A stretch of DNA of 64,000 bases from Saccharopolyspora_D taberi (GTDB taxonomy: Bacteria > Actinomycetota > Actinomycetes > Mycobacteriales > Pseudonocardiaceae). Below are positions 17,256 through 25,664 of this stretch, piece by piece. The translations under genes and the position numbers were made by a program. Every line of letters starts with the position of its first letter. Position 1 is the first letter of the stretch. Under the pieces are notes generated by a model that was given only the letters and a program-made list of their open reading frames with translations, ran no database searches and was not told the origin of the DNA. Where the stretch lies: NCBI RefSeq assembly GCF_039534165.1, contig NZ_BAAAUX010000045.1, positions 62,001-126,000 on the forward strand, given 5' to 3'.

Positions 17256-17315
17256 CCATCCGAATTGCGCTGAACTGACAAAAGGAAATCGCTCGACGAG
17301 CGAAGGAACTACTGG

Positions 17316-17388
17316 TGGAGACGAGGGGAATCGAACCCCTAACCCCCGCCTTGCAAAGGCGGTGCTCTGCCAATTGAGCTACGTCCCC
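17316..17388 (-). tRNA. tRNA-Ala (anticodon TGC)
   Basis: The reverse complement is 73 bases with acceptor GGGGACG/CGTCTCC, including the G3-U70 wobble pair that marks alanine tRNAs. The anticodon arm CCGCC-TTTGCAA-GGCGG gives TGC. CCA is not encoded. It follows gyrA and tRNA-Ile as in many actinobacteria. Confidence 0.97.
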
Positions 17389-17473
17389 CTTGACGCCCCC
17401 GATGGGGCGTCAAGCGGCCCGAAGGGCCTCCGCCCTCCGGGCGGATCGGATCTGGTCAACTACCCCAGATCCG
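17389..17473 (-). other. Array of four hairpins abutting the tRNA-Ala 5' end
   Basis: Four successive dyads lie here: CTTGACGCCCC/GGGGCGTCAAG (17389-17414), GGCCC/GGGCC, CCGCCC/GGGCGG, and CGGATCTGG/CCAGATCCG (17447-17473). The first ends at the base before tRNA-Ala. They may act in tRNA processing or as insulators or terminators. Confidence 0.6.
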
Positions 17474-17497
17474 GTGAGCTCCCCCAGAACGGCATGA

Positions 17498-17534
17498 ACT
17501 CCGCCCTTGCGATGCTTCACGGCGAGGGCGGAGT
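17498..17534 (-). terminator. Terminator after DLW-39
   Basis: ACTCCGCCCT (17498-17507) and AGGGCGGAGT (17525-17534) form a perfect 10-bp stem, 18 bases past the DLW-39 stop. Confidence 0.7.
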
Positions 17535-17552
17535 CAGCGGCTCGGAAACGGC

Positions 17553-17669
17553 TCAGGCTTCCGCGGTCGCCTCGCGCCAGAGGTCCGCCTCGGCCTTGGC
17601 CGCACGGTTGCGGCGGACGACGAACAGAACGGCACCAGCAACAACGGCGAGTGCGAGCAGCTTCTTCAC
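17553..17669 (-). CDS. DLW-39 family small membrane protein
   Basis: This 38-residue protein is read from the GTG at 17669 with AGGAGG 7-12 bases upstream. It begins VKKLLALAVVAGAVLFVV, a single membrane helix, then RRNRAAKAEADLWREATAEA. The Asp-Leu-Trp at residues 29-31 is the signature of the DLW-39 family of actinobacterial micro-proteins near gyrA. The function is unknown. Confidence 0.9.
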   Translation of the reverse strand: MKKLLALAVVAGAVLFVVRRNRAAKAEADLWREATAEA

Positions 17670-17734
17670 TTCAGTCGCCTCCTAGCACGGCGTTCGCCCC
17701 GTGGCGTTCAGATCAGGTACTCGACACGGGATAG

Positions 17735-17808
17735 TGGGCCTAGAAGGACTTGAACCTTCGACCTCTTCGTTATCAGCGAAGCGCTCTAACCGCCTGAGCT
17801 ATAGGCCC
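17735..17808 (-). tRNA. tRNA-Ile (anticodon GAT)
   Basis: The reverse complement is 74 bases with acceptor GGGCCTA/TAGGCCC, D-arm TAGCTCAGGCGGTTAGAGC, anticodon loop CTGATAA (GAT) and T-arm GAAGGTTCAAGTCCTTC. CCA is not encoded. It lies 93 bases downstream of the DUF3566 gene. Confidence 0.97.
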
Positions 17809-17864
17809 CTGGTGCGCTCCAAACATTACAGGACGTTCGGAGCGGTCCGAAACGGGGGGTGGGT

Positions 17865-17892
17865 GTGGCGGTTCCCCGCTGGAAACCGCCAC
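17865..17892 (-). terminator. Terminator of the gyrA-DUF3566 transcript
   Basis: GTGGCGGTT (17865-17873) pairs with AACCGCCAC (17884-17892), 10 bases after the DUF3566 stop. Confidence 0.7.
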
Positions 17893-17901
17893 GTCACGGC
17901 C

Positions 17902-18717
17902 TCACTCCCGCTCGGACAACGTCACCTCGATGCCGCCCGCGAAGTCGGCGGCCACGTTGTAGATGAACGCGGCCACCGTCGCCAGCGCCGTGATCAGGAC
18001 GATGTTGATCGCCCCGATGATCGAGGCGACCCCGAACACCCGGCCCGCGCTGATCAGCGGCTCGGCCGCCGCGTCGTCGGGCTGGGTCAGCTCGGTGAAG
18101 GTGCCGTTGAGCTGGGCCCAGACGCCCATCCCGTCGAGCACCCCGTAGAGCACCGCGACCGCGATCATCCACACGAAGAACAGCGCCACGCTCAGCACGA
18201 GCGCGAGCTTGAGCACCGACCACGGGTCCACCCGCTTGACCTGGAGGCTCGCCCGCCGCGGGCCCCGGCTCGGCCGCCGGGCGCTGGTCGCGGTGGCGGC
18301 GCCGGACCCCCGGGACGCGTCGGCGCCGAACGGCACGGACGTCCGCCCGCCCGACGACGGCACCTGGGTCCGGACCGTCTCCTGCTCCTGGACCGGCTTC
18401 GGGATGGTCTGGGTGGTCTCGGAGTCCGGCGCCGCGTCCGGCACGGCCGCCGGGACCGCCGCGGGCGGCTCCGGCTGGTCCGTCCCCGCCGACCCCGCCG
18501 CCGCCCGTTGCCACGGCGGAGGCACGTCGGTGCCGTCGAGGGCGGGGCCCTCGCCGTCGGTCGCCGGCTTGTCGTTGGTGGACGCCTCCGCGGCCCCGGC
18601 CTCGCCCTGCTGCTCGGCAGCGACCGCCTCGGCGTTGTCGGACTGCGTGATGACCGAGGTCCCGCTCGCGTCCTGGGACTGCGAGCCGGACTTCTCGGGC
18701 TTCTCGGAAGGTGTCAC
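17902..18717 (-). CDS. DUF3566 transmembrane protein
   Basis: This 271-residue protein corresponds to mycobacterial Rv0007, always found after gyrA. Residues 1-155 are a disordered Ser/Thr/Pro/Glu-rich cytoplasmic region. The DUF3566 domain follows from SLQVKRVDPWSVLK, with transmembrane helices at about residues 168-192 and 226-252. The function is not established. It is separated from gyrA by 54 bases. Confidence 0.93.
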   Translation of the reverse strand: MTPSEKPEKSGSQSQDASGTSVITQSDNAEAVAAEQQGEAGAAEASTNDKPATDGEGPALDGTDVPPPWQRAAAGSAGTDQPEPPAAVPAAVPDAAPDSETTQTIPKPVQEQETVRTQVPSSGGRTSVPFGADASRGSGAATATSARRPSRGPRRASLQVKRVDPWSVLKLALVLSVALFFVWMIAVAVLYGVLDGMGVWAQLNGTFTELTQPDDAAAEPLISAGRVFGVASIIGAINIVLITALATVAAFIYNVAADFAGGIEVTLSERE

Positions 18718-18771
18718 GAGCGATCCTTCGATGATCGTCGGTGGCCTGTGGCGGGCTGGTGTCCCACCCCG

Positions 18772-21267
18772 CTACTTCTGCTGTTCCGGCCCTGCGGCGT
18801 CCGGGTCGGCGGCCTCGTCGGCGTTCCGTGCGACAGCCACGACCGAGGTCCCGTCCCCGAGGTTCATCAGACGAACCCCCTTCGTCTGCCTGCCGGCCTT
18901 GCGCACCTCCTTGGCGGTGGTCCGGATGACCCCGCCGGTGGAGGTGATCGCGTAGAGCTCGTCGTCGATTTCGACGATGAGCGCACCGACCAGCCTGCCA
19001 CGCTTCCTGTCGTACTGGATCGTCAGCACTCCCTTACCGCCGCGACCCTGCACTGGATAGTCGTCGATCGGCGTCCGCTTCGCATATCCGCCGTCGGTCG
19101 CGACCAGCACGTAGCGGTCCGGGCGGACGACACCCATGGCGAGCAGCTCGTCGCCGTCGTTGAAGCGCATGCCCAGCACGCCCGAGGTGGCCCGGCCCAT
19201 CGGCCGCAGCGCCTCGTCGGTGGCGTGGAACCGGATCGACTGCCCCTCGGCCGAGACCAGCAGCAGGTCGTCCTCAGCGGAGCAGAGCACCGCGCCGACC
19301 AGCTCGTCGTCGTCCTTCAGGTTGACCCCGATCAGACCACCCGATCGGTTGGAGTCGAAGTCGGTCAGCCGGGACTTCTTGACCAGGCCGTTGCGGGTGG
19401 CCAGGACCAGGTACGGCGCCGCCGTGTAGTCCTTGATCTGCATGACCTGGGCGATGTGCTCGTCCGGCTGGAACGCCAGCAGGTTCGCCACGTGCTGGCC
19501 GCGCGCGGTGCGGTTGGCCTCCGGCAGCTCGTACGCCTTCGCGCGGTAGACCCGGCCCTTGTTGGTGAAGAACAGGATCCAGTCGTGGGTCGAGCACACG
19601 AAGAAGTGCGAGACGATGTCGTCCTGCTTGAGCTGCGCGCCCTGCACGCCCTTGCCGCCGCGCTTCTGCGCCCGGTAGAGGTCGGTCCGGGTCCGCTTGG
19701 CATAGCCGGTCCGGGTGATGGTGACGACCACGTCCTCCTCGGCGATGAGGTCCTCCATGGAGACCTCGCCCTCGAAGGGGACGATCCTGGTCCGGCGGTC
19801 GTCGCCGTGCTTGTCGACGATCTCCATCAGCTCGTCGCGGATGATCTGCCGCTGCCGCTCCGGCTTGGCGAGGATGTCCTTGAGGTCCTCGATCTCGCGC
19901 TCGATCTCGGCCAGCTGGTCGACGATCTTCTGCCGCTCCAGGGCGGCCAGCCTGCGCAGCTGCATCTCCAGGATCGCGTTCGCCTGGACCTCGTCGACGT
20001 CGAGCAGCTCGATCAGTCCGGTGCGCGCGTCGTCGACCGTCGGCGACCGCCGGATCAGCGCGATGACCTCGTCGAGCATGTCCAGCGCCTTGACCAGACC
20101 GCGCAGGATGTGGGCCCGCTCCTCGGCCTTGCGCAGCCGGAACCGGGTGCGCCGGACGATGACCTCGATCTGGTGCTTGACGTAGTGCCGGATCACCTGG
20201 TCCAGGCGCAGCGTGCGCGGCACGCCGTCCACCAGCGCCAGCATGTTCACGCCGAAGGTGTACTGGAGCTGGGTGTGCTTGTAGAGGTTGTTGAGCACCA
20301 CCTTCGGGATCGCGTCCCGCTTGAGGCTGATGACGATCCGCATGCCCCGGCGGCTGTTGGACTCGTCGGCGATGTCGGAGATGCCGGTGAGCTTGCCCTC
20401 CCGGTGCATCGTCGCGATGCTCTCGATCAGGTTGTCCGGGTTGACCTGGTACGGCAGCTCGGTGACGACCAGCGAGGTCCGGCCCTTGGAGTCCTCCTCG
20501 ACCTCGACCACCGCGCGCATCTTGATCGAGCCGCGGCCGGTGCGGTAGGCGTCGGCGATCGCGTTGGTGCCCAGGATCAGCCCGCGGGTCGGGAAGTCCG
20601 GGCCCTTGATCCGCTGGATCAGCGCTTCCAGCAGCGCCTCGTCGTCGGCCTCGGGGTTCTCCAGCGCCCAGACCACGCCCTCGGCGACCTCCCGCAGGTT
20701 GTGCGGCGGGATCTTGGTCGCCATCCCGACCGCGATCCCGTCACCGCCGTTGACCAGCAGGTTCGGGATGCGCGACGGCAGGACCGTGGGTTCCTGGGTG
20801 CGCCCGTCGTAGTTCTCGGTGAAGTCGACCGTGTCTTCCTCGATGTCGGCGAGCATGTGCATCGCCAACGGGGCCAGCCGCGACTCGGTGTAGCGCATGG
20901 CGGCAGCCGGGTCGTTGCCGGGCGAACCGAAGTTGCCCTGGCCGTCGATCATCGGGTGCCGCATCGACCAGGGCTGGGCCAGCCGCACCAGGGTGTCGTA
21001 GATCGAGGAGTCGCCGTGCGGGTGGTAGTTGCCCATCACGTCGCCGACGACGCGCGAGCACTTCACGTACCCGCGGTCCGGGCGGTAGCCGGAGTCGTAC
21101 ATCGCGTACAGCACGCGGCGGTGCACCGGCTTGAGACCGTCCCGGACGTCCGGGAGGGCGCGCGCGACGATGACGCTCATCGCGTAGTTGATGTAGGAGT
21201 TCTGCATCTCCTGCTGGATGTCGACCGGTTCGATCCGACCGTGTTCCGGCGGCAGGATTTCCGTCAC
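18772..21267 (-). CDS. gyrA: DNA gyrase subunit A
   Basis: This 831-residue subunit cleaves and rejoins DNA. The catalytic Tyr126 sits in AAAMRYTESR. The quinolone region reads HPHGDSSIYD, with Ser87 and Asp91, the residues usual in quinolone-sensitive gyrases. The C-terminal domain carries the GyrA box QKRGGKGVQ. It starts at a GTG at 21267 whose bases also form the TGA of a preceding micro-ORF frame (GTGA). It lies in the gyrB-gyrA-DUF3566 operon. Confidence 0.98.
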   Translation of the reverse strand: MTEILPPEHGRIEPVDIQQEMQNSYINYAMSVIVARALPDVRDGLKPVHRRVLYAMYDSGYRPDRGYVKCSRVVGDVMGNYHPHGDSSIYDTLVRLAQPWSMRHPMIDGQGNFGSPGNDPAAAMRYTESRLAPLAMHMLADIEEDTVDFTENYDGRTQEPTVLPSRIPNLLVNGGDGIAVGMATKIPPHNLREVAEGVVWALENPEADDEALLEALIQRIKGPDFPTRGLILGTNAIADAYRTGRGSIKMRAVVEVEEDSKGRTSLVVTELPYQVNPDNLIESIATMHREGKLTGISDIADESNSRRGMRIVISLKRDAIPKVVLNNLYKHTQLQYTFGVNMLALVDGVPRTLRLDQVIRHYVKHQIEVIVRRTRFRLRKAEERAHILRGLVKALDMLDEVIALIRRSPTVDDARTGLIELLDVDEVQANAILEMQLRRLAALERQKIVDQLAEIEREIEDLKDILAKPERQRQIIRDELMEIVDKHGDDRRTRIVPFEGEVSMEDLIAEEDVVVTITRTGYAKRTRTDLYRAQKRGGKGVQGAQLKQDDIVSHFFVCSTHDWILFFTNKGRVYRAKAYELPEANRTARGQHVANLLAFQPDEHIAQVMQIKDYTAAPYLVLATRNGLVKKSRLTDFDSNRSGGLIGVNLKDDDELVGAVLCSAEDDLLLVSAEGQSIRFHATDEALRPMGRATSGVLGMRFNDGDELLAMGVVRPDRYVLVATDGGYAKRTPIDDYPVQGRGGKGVLTIQYDRKRGRLVGALIVEIDDELYAITSTGGVIRTTAKEVRKAGRQTKGVRLMNLGDGTSVVAVARNADEAADPDAAGPEQQK

Positions 21268-21282
21268 GAGTGGGGAGTCCTT

Positions 21283-21390
21283 TCAGGCGAATGTTCGGGG
21301 CGGGTTCCGGAGCCACCGCAGCGCGGGCAGACGTTCCCTCGGACCGTGCCGGTCGGCGTTGCAGACCAGGCACTGCTCTTGGCTTGCCAC
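21283..21390 (-). CDS. Zinc-knuckle micro-ORF between gyrB and gyrA, apparently frameshifted
   Basis: The GTG at 21390 has AAAGGATCG upstream and opens a 35-residue frame beginning VASQEQCLVCNADRHG, with one CxxC. Beyond about 21340 the neighbouring frame reads NVCPRCGGSG, a matching second CxxC knuckle, and runs to a TGA at 21266-21264 that overlaps the gyrA start. One extra base between about 21345 and 21329 would separate two halves of a 41-residue zinc protein. Explanations are a sequencing error, a real indel or +1 frameshifting. Confidence 0.45.
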   Translation of the reverse strand: MASQEQCLVCNADRHGPRERLPALRWLRNPPRTFA

Positions 21391-21431
21391 CGCGATCGAT
21401 CCTTTCGGTAGTGGCACCGGTGACCCTCGGG

Positions 21432-23405
21432 TCAGACGTCGAGCAGGCCGGCGTCCTTGGCGTTGCGGGTGATGAACGAGCGCCTGGACTCCACGTCCTC
21501 GCCCATCAGCACGCTGAACAGCTCGTCGGCCGTGGCCGCGTCGTCCAGGGTGACCTGCATCAGCAGCCGGGTCGCCGGGTCCATGGTGGTCTCCCACAGC
21601 TCGTCGGCGTTCATCTCGCCGAGACCCTTGTAGCGCTGGATGCCGTCGTCCTTCGGCAGCTTCTTGCCCGCGGCGGCGCCCTGTTCGAGCAGCGCTTCCT
21701 TCTCCTTGTCGGAGTAGGCGTACTCCGGCTCCGAGCGCGGCCACTTGATCTTGTAGAGCGGCGGCCGGGCCAGGAACACGTGGCCGTTCTCGATCAGCGG
21801 CCGCATGAACCGGAACAGCAGCGTCATCAGCAGCGTCTGGATGTGCTTGCCGTCGACGTCGGCGTCGGCCATCAGCACGATCTTGTGGTAGCGCAGCTTC
21901 GACAGGTCGAACTCGTCGTGGATGCCGGTGCCCAGCGCGGTGATGATCGCCTGGACCTCGTTGTTCTTGAGGACCTTGTCGATCCGCGACTTCTCGACGT
22001 TGATGATCTTGCCGCGCAGCGGGAGGATCGCCTGGTACTGCGACTCCCGGCCCTCCTTGGCCGAGCCGCCCGCCGAGTCGCCCTCGACGATGTAGAGCTC
22101 GCACTCCCCGGGGTTGTTGGACTGGCAGTCCTTGAGCTTGCCGGGCAGGCCGCCGATGTCCATCGCGCTCTTGCGGCGCACCAGCTCCTTGGCCTTGCGC
22201 GCCGCCATCCGGGCCTGCGCCGACGACACCGCCTTGTTGACGATGGTCTTGGCCTCGGCCGGGTTGCGCTCGAACCAGTCGGTCAGCCACTCGAAGGCGT
22301 TGGTCTGGACGAACGACTTGACCTCGGTGTTGCCCAGCTTGGTCTTGGTCTGGCCCTCGAACTGCGGCTCGCCGACCTTCACCGACACGATCGCGGCCAG
22401 GCCCTCGCGGACGTCGTCGCCGGTGAGGCTGCCGTCCTTGTCCTTGAGCAGCTTCTTGTCCTTGGCGTAGGCGTTGACCACGCGGGTCAGCGCGGACCGG
22501 AAGCCCTCCTCGTGGGTGCCGCCCTCGTGCGTGTTGATGGTGTTGGCGAAGGTGTAGACCGACTGGTTGTAGCCGGAGTTCCACTGCATCGCGACTTCCA
22601 GCTCGTGGCCCTTGCCGGACGCGCTGAACGAGACCACCTTCTTGTGGATGGGCTCCTTGGTCGCGTTGATGTGCCGGACGAAGTCCTCCAGACCACCCGG
22701 GTAGTGGAAGGTGCGCTCGGTCGCGCGCGCGGCGGTGCCGCTGGCGTCCTCGCCGCCCTCGTCCTCCTCCTTGGCCCGCTCGTCGCGCAGGACGATCGTC
22801 AGACCCTTGTTCAGGAACGCCATCTCCTGCAGGCGGCGGGAGATCGTCTCGGCGTTGTACCTGGTGGTCTCGAAGATCGTCGGGTCGGCCCAGAAGGTGA
22901 TGGTGGTGCCGGTCCGCTTGGTCGCCTCGCCCTTCTGCAGCTCGTGGACGGGCTTGGAGTCCTCGTAGCGCTGCCGCCAGACGTGGCCGTTGACGTGGAT
23001 CTCGGCTTCGAGGGCGGTCGAGAGCGCGTTGACCACGGACACGCCGACGCCGTGCAGGCCGCCGGACACCGCGTAGCTGTCCCCGTCGAACTTGCCGCCC
23101 GCGTGCAGGACGGTCAGCACGACCTCCAGGGTCGGCTTCTTCTCCACCGGGTGGATGTCGACCGGGATGCCGCGGCCGTCGTCGACGACGCGGACGCCGC
23201 CGTCGGCCAGCAGCGTGACCTCGACCTTCGTCGCGTAGCCGGCCATGGCCTCGTCGACGGAGTTGTCCACAACCTCCTGCACCAGGTGGTGCAGGCCGCG
23301 CTCACCGGTGGAACCGATGTACATGCCGGGGCGCTTGCGGACGGCCTCAAGGCCCTCAAGAACGGTGATGGAGGAAGCGCTGTAGTCGTTCTTCTTCGAT
23401 GCCAC
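21432..23405 (-). CDS. gyrB: DNA gyrase subunit B
   Basis: This 657-residue ATPase subunit has the GHKL motifs (QEVVDNSVDEA, DDGRGIPVDIH, GGLHGVGVSVVNALS), transducer, and Toprim region (EGDSAGGSAKEGR, DADVDGKHIQTLL). It ends LLDV, as in actinobacterial GyrB. It starts at a GTG. It is separated from the DUF721 gene by a 304-base gap, so it probably has its own supercoiling-sensitive promoter; that is inference. Confidence 0.98.
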   Translation of the reverse strand: MASKKNDYSASSITVLEGLEAVRKRPGMYIGSTGERGLHHLVQEVVDNSVDEAMAGYATKVEVTLLADGGVRVVDDGRGIPVDIHPVEKKPTLEVVLTVLHAGGKFDGDSYAVSGGLHGVGVSVVNALSTALEAEIHVNGHVWRQRYEDSKPVHELQKGEATKRTGTTITFWADPTIFETTRYNAETISRRLQEMAFLNKGLTIVLRDERAKEEDEGGEDASGTAARATERTFHYPGGLEDFVRHINATKEPIHKKVVSFSASGKGHELEVAMQWNSGYNQSVYTFANTINTHEGGTHEEGFRSALTRVVNAYAKDKKLLKDKDGSLTGDDVREGLAAIVSVKVGEPQFEGQTKTKLGNTEVKSFVQTNAFEWLTDWFERNPAEAKTIVNKAVSSAQARMAARKAKELVRRKSAMDIGGLPGKLKDCQSNNPGECELYIVEGDSAGGSAKEGRESQYQAILPLRGKIINVEKSRIDKVLKNNEVQAIITALGTGIHDEFDLSKLRYHKIVLMADADVDGKHIQTLLMTLLFRFMRPLIENGHVFLARPPLYKIKWPRSEPEYAYSDKEKEALLEQGAAAGKKLPKDDGIQRYKGLGEMNADELWETTMDPATRLLMQVTLDDAATADELFSVLMGEDVESRRSFITRNAKDAGLLDV

Positions 23406-23709
23406 GGGCCTCGGTGTCTCCTAGAGCCGGCTTTTCCTGTCAGGGTGGTCCTGTGGGTACGACCCACTCGCGCCGCACACGGCATCGGAACCACAGCGGG
23501 ACGGCTTCACACGGATGGCCGTACCTCGGCGGCGGCCCGTGTGCTCCCCACCGGATCGCGGGTCGGACCGCACCTCTCGAACCGATTCTACTGGTCCCGT
23601 TCCGCAGAAGTGGGGCAAGGACACCTCTGACTTGCTCACAGAGTGGAGAAATCGGATCAGGACACCATCGGAGAGCGGCGAGCACCCTCTGCGCGCCGCT
23701 CCGCGCGCC
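23406..23709. other. Intergenic region upstream of gyrB
   Basis: I see no convincing gene, tRNA or strong hairpin here. All frames are short or have atypical codon use. It presumably holds the gyrBA promoter, but I cannot point to a clear -35/-10 pair. Confidence 0.5.
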
Positions 23710-24345
23710 TCAGCCGTAGGTGTCGCGCGGGCCGCGGCCCGGGATGTGGCGAGGGCCGTGCCGCCAGCTCGGGGCGGCGGGGCCCTGGACCTTGATGCGG
23801 CGCACGACGTCCTTGCCGACGACGTCGCCGATCCGCTTGATGATCTGGCGCTGGAGCAGCCGCAGCTGGGTGGCCCACGCGGTGGACTCGGCCTGCACGG
23901 TCAGCTCGCCGTCCTTGAGCCCCACCGGTTTGGTGTGTTCGGCGACGTCTCCTCCTACCAGCGAGGCCCACTCGCCGAAGACCCGGCCACCCGAAAGGTG
24001 GTCCACCCATCCGCGTTCGGTCGCGATCCGGGACGCCAGCCGCCCCAGCGGCTGCGGGTCGCGCTCGTCGGCACCCGGCCCCGACCAGCCGCGACGACGT
24101 CGCTGACCAGCACCGGGACGGCCGCGCTTGACCTTGCCGCGCTTGGTCCTGGACTGCTCGCGCGCGGCCTGCAGCGCCGCCCGCGCGAGGTCCGGTCCGC
24201 GCAGCGAAGCGCCGTCGGAACCGACCGTGATCACAGAGTTATCCACACCATCCACAGAGTTATCCCCAGATGTGGGGATTTCTGGAGTGTCCTGGGTCAC
24301 TCCGCGTGCACTCTCACCGCCGGCCTGGGCGTCGTCACTCCGCAC
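23710..24345 (-). CDS. DUF721 (DciA-like) family protein
   Basis: This 211-residue protein corresponds to Rv0004. The start is the GTG at 24345, with GTGAGG upstream, overlapping the recF end by 11 bases. Residues 1-75 are polar and include a DNSV-DGVDNSV repeat. The DUF721 core covers about residues 105-195 (WASLVGGDVAEHTKPVGLKDGELTV, WATQLRLLQRQI). DUF721 proteins of the DciA group load or recruit the replicative helicase. The C-terminus is basic (WRHGPRHIPGRGPRDTYG). Confidence 0.9.
   Translation of the reverse strand: MRSDDAQAGGESARGVTQDTPEIPTSGDNSVDGVDNSVITVGSDGASLRGPDLARAALQAAREQSRTKRGKVKRGRPGAGQRRRRGWSGPGADERDPQPLGRLASRIATERGWVDHLSGGRVFGEWASLVGGDVAEHTKPVGLKDGELTVQAESTAWATQLRLLQRQIIKRIGDVVGKDVVRRIKVQGPAAPSWRHGPRHIPGRGPRDTYG
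24239..24268. promoter_or_regulatory. DnaA-box-like cluster inside the DUF721 gene
   Basis: Plus-strand TTATCCACA (24239-24247, consensus), CCATCCACA (24248-24256) and TTATCCCCA (24260-24268) lie in the segment coding for the DNSV repeat. Confidence 0.5.
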
Positions 24346-25510
24346 GCCGCACCTCACCTTCGCGCACGTCGAACCGGACGCCGGTGAGCTCCGCCGGGAC
24401 GTCCTCGGCAACGGCCGCGGTGACGATCACCTGCTCGGCTCCCGCGACGAGCTCGGCCAGCCGGGACCTCCGGCGGCGGTCGAGCTCGGCGAAGACGTCG
24501 TCGAGGATCAACACCGGTTCCGCGCCATCGTCGGCCAGCAGGTGGTACGACGCCAGCCGCAACGCCAGCGCGAACGACCACGATTCACCGTGGCTGGCAT
24601 ACCCCTTCGCGGGCAGCTCGCCGAGCACCAGCTCCAGGTCGTCGCGGTGCGGTCCGACCAGCGACACGCCCCGCTCCAGCTCCTGCGGGCGCACCCGCTC
24701 CAGCTCGCCGAGCAGCGCCGACTCCAGCACCTCGGCGTCGGCCTCCTTGCCCAGCGGCACCCCGTACCCCTCCGGCAACGCGTCCCCGAGGCTGCTCCGG
24801 TAGCGCACGTCGGCCACCCGCCCGGACGGCGCGGTGCTCTCGTCGGTCGCGGCGACGCTGGCGTATGCGCTGGTCACATGGGGTGCGATCGCCGCGACCA
24901 GGTCGAGCCGACCGGCCAGCAGCTCCGCGCCGTAACGCGCCAGGTGCCCGTCCCAGACCTCCAGCGTGGACAGGTCCGCACCGGCGCCCCCGCGCCGCGC
25001 CGCGCCCGCGGACTTCAGCAGCGCGCTCCGCTGCCGCAGCACCCGCTCGTAGTCGGACCGCACGCCCGCGAACCGCGGAGCCCGCGCGACCAGCAGATCG
25101 TCCATGAACCGGCGGCGTTCCCCGGGATCGCCCCGGACCATCGCCATGTCCTCCGGTGCGAACAGCACCGTCCGCAGGATCCCGAGCACGTCGCGCGGCT
25201 TGCCCGCCGCGCCGCGGTTGATCCGCGCCCGGTTCGCCTTGCCCGGCGTGATCTCCAGCTCGACCAGCAGCTCACGCCCCTGGTTGACCACGGCGGTGCG
25301 CACGACCGCGCGCGACGCGCCGTCGCGCACGAGCGGCGCGTCGGTCGCCACCCGGTGCGAACCGAGGGTGGCGACGTAACCGAGGGCCTCGACCAGGTTC
25401 GTCTTGCCCTGCCCGTTCGAGCCGACGAGCACCGTCGGGCCGGGCTCCAAGTTCAGGTCCGCGTGCGGCCAGGAGCGGAAGTCGGTCACTTGCAGATGGC
25501 GGACGTACAC
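24335..25510 (-). CDS. recF: DNA replication and repair protein RecF
   Basis: This 391-residue SMC-like ATPase promotes recombinational gap repair with RecO/RecR. Walker A is GSNGQGKT (residues 30-37), the signature is SLVGPHRDDLE, and Walker B is LILDDVFAELD. The start is the GTG at 25510 (VYVRHLQVTDFRSW), matching the family. It overlaps the downstream DUF721 gene. Confidence 0.97.
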   Translation of the reverse strand: MYVRHLQVTDFRSWPHADLNLEPGPTVLVGSNGQGKTNLVEALGYVATLGSHRVATDAPLVRDGASRAVVRTAVVNQGRELLVELEITPGKANRARINRGAAGKPRDVLGILRTVLFAPEDMAMVRGDPGERRRFMDDLLVARAPRFAGVRSDYERVLRQRSALLKSAGAARRGGAGADLSTLEVWDGHLARYGAELLAGRLDLVAAIAPHVTSAYASVAATDESTAPSGRVADVRYRSSLGDALPEGYGVPLGKEADAEVLESALLGELERVRPQELERGVSLVGPHRDDLELVLGELPAKGYASHGESWSFALALRLASYHLLADDGAEPVLILDDVFAELDRRRRSRLAELVAGAEQVIVTAAVAEDVPAELTGVRFDVREGEVRRAE

Positions 25511-25547
25511 GGCGGTCCAACCTAGTCGTGGGCGCGGGCCGGCAAGG

Positions 25548-25600
25548 CCGACACCGGAACTTTGTCCACAGGTCCGCGGACCAAGCGCCCGACACCGGAA
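25548..25600. repeat. Direct repeats and a DnaA box between recF and gnd
   Basis: CCGACACCGGAA occurs at 25548-25559 and 25589-25600. Between them lie a consensus box TTGTCCACA (25562-25570) and the palindrome GGTCCGCGGACC (25571-25582). This is probably the recF promoter region. Confidence 0.55.
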
Positions 25601-25664
25601 TGTCGACAAGTCGACGAGTCGGTCCGGGGCACGTCGCTGGGCCTGCCGGACCTCCGCGCCGGGT

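Noticed and set aside
17701..21411. 1236-codon open frame on the plus strand opposite gyrA
   Set aside because: It is antisense to a certain gyrA, has no domain I recognise and a composition typical of shadow frames in high-G+C DNA.
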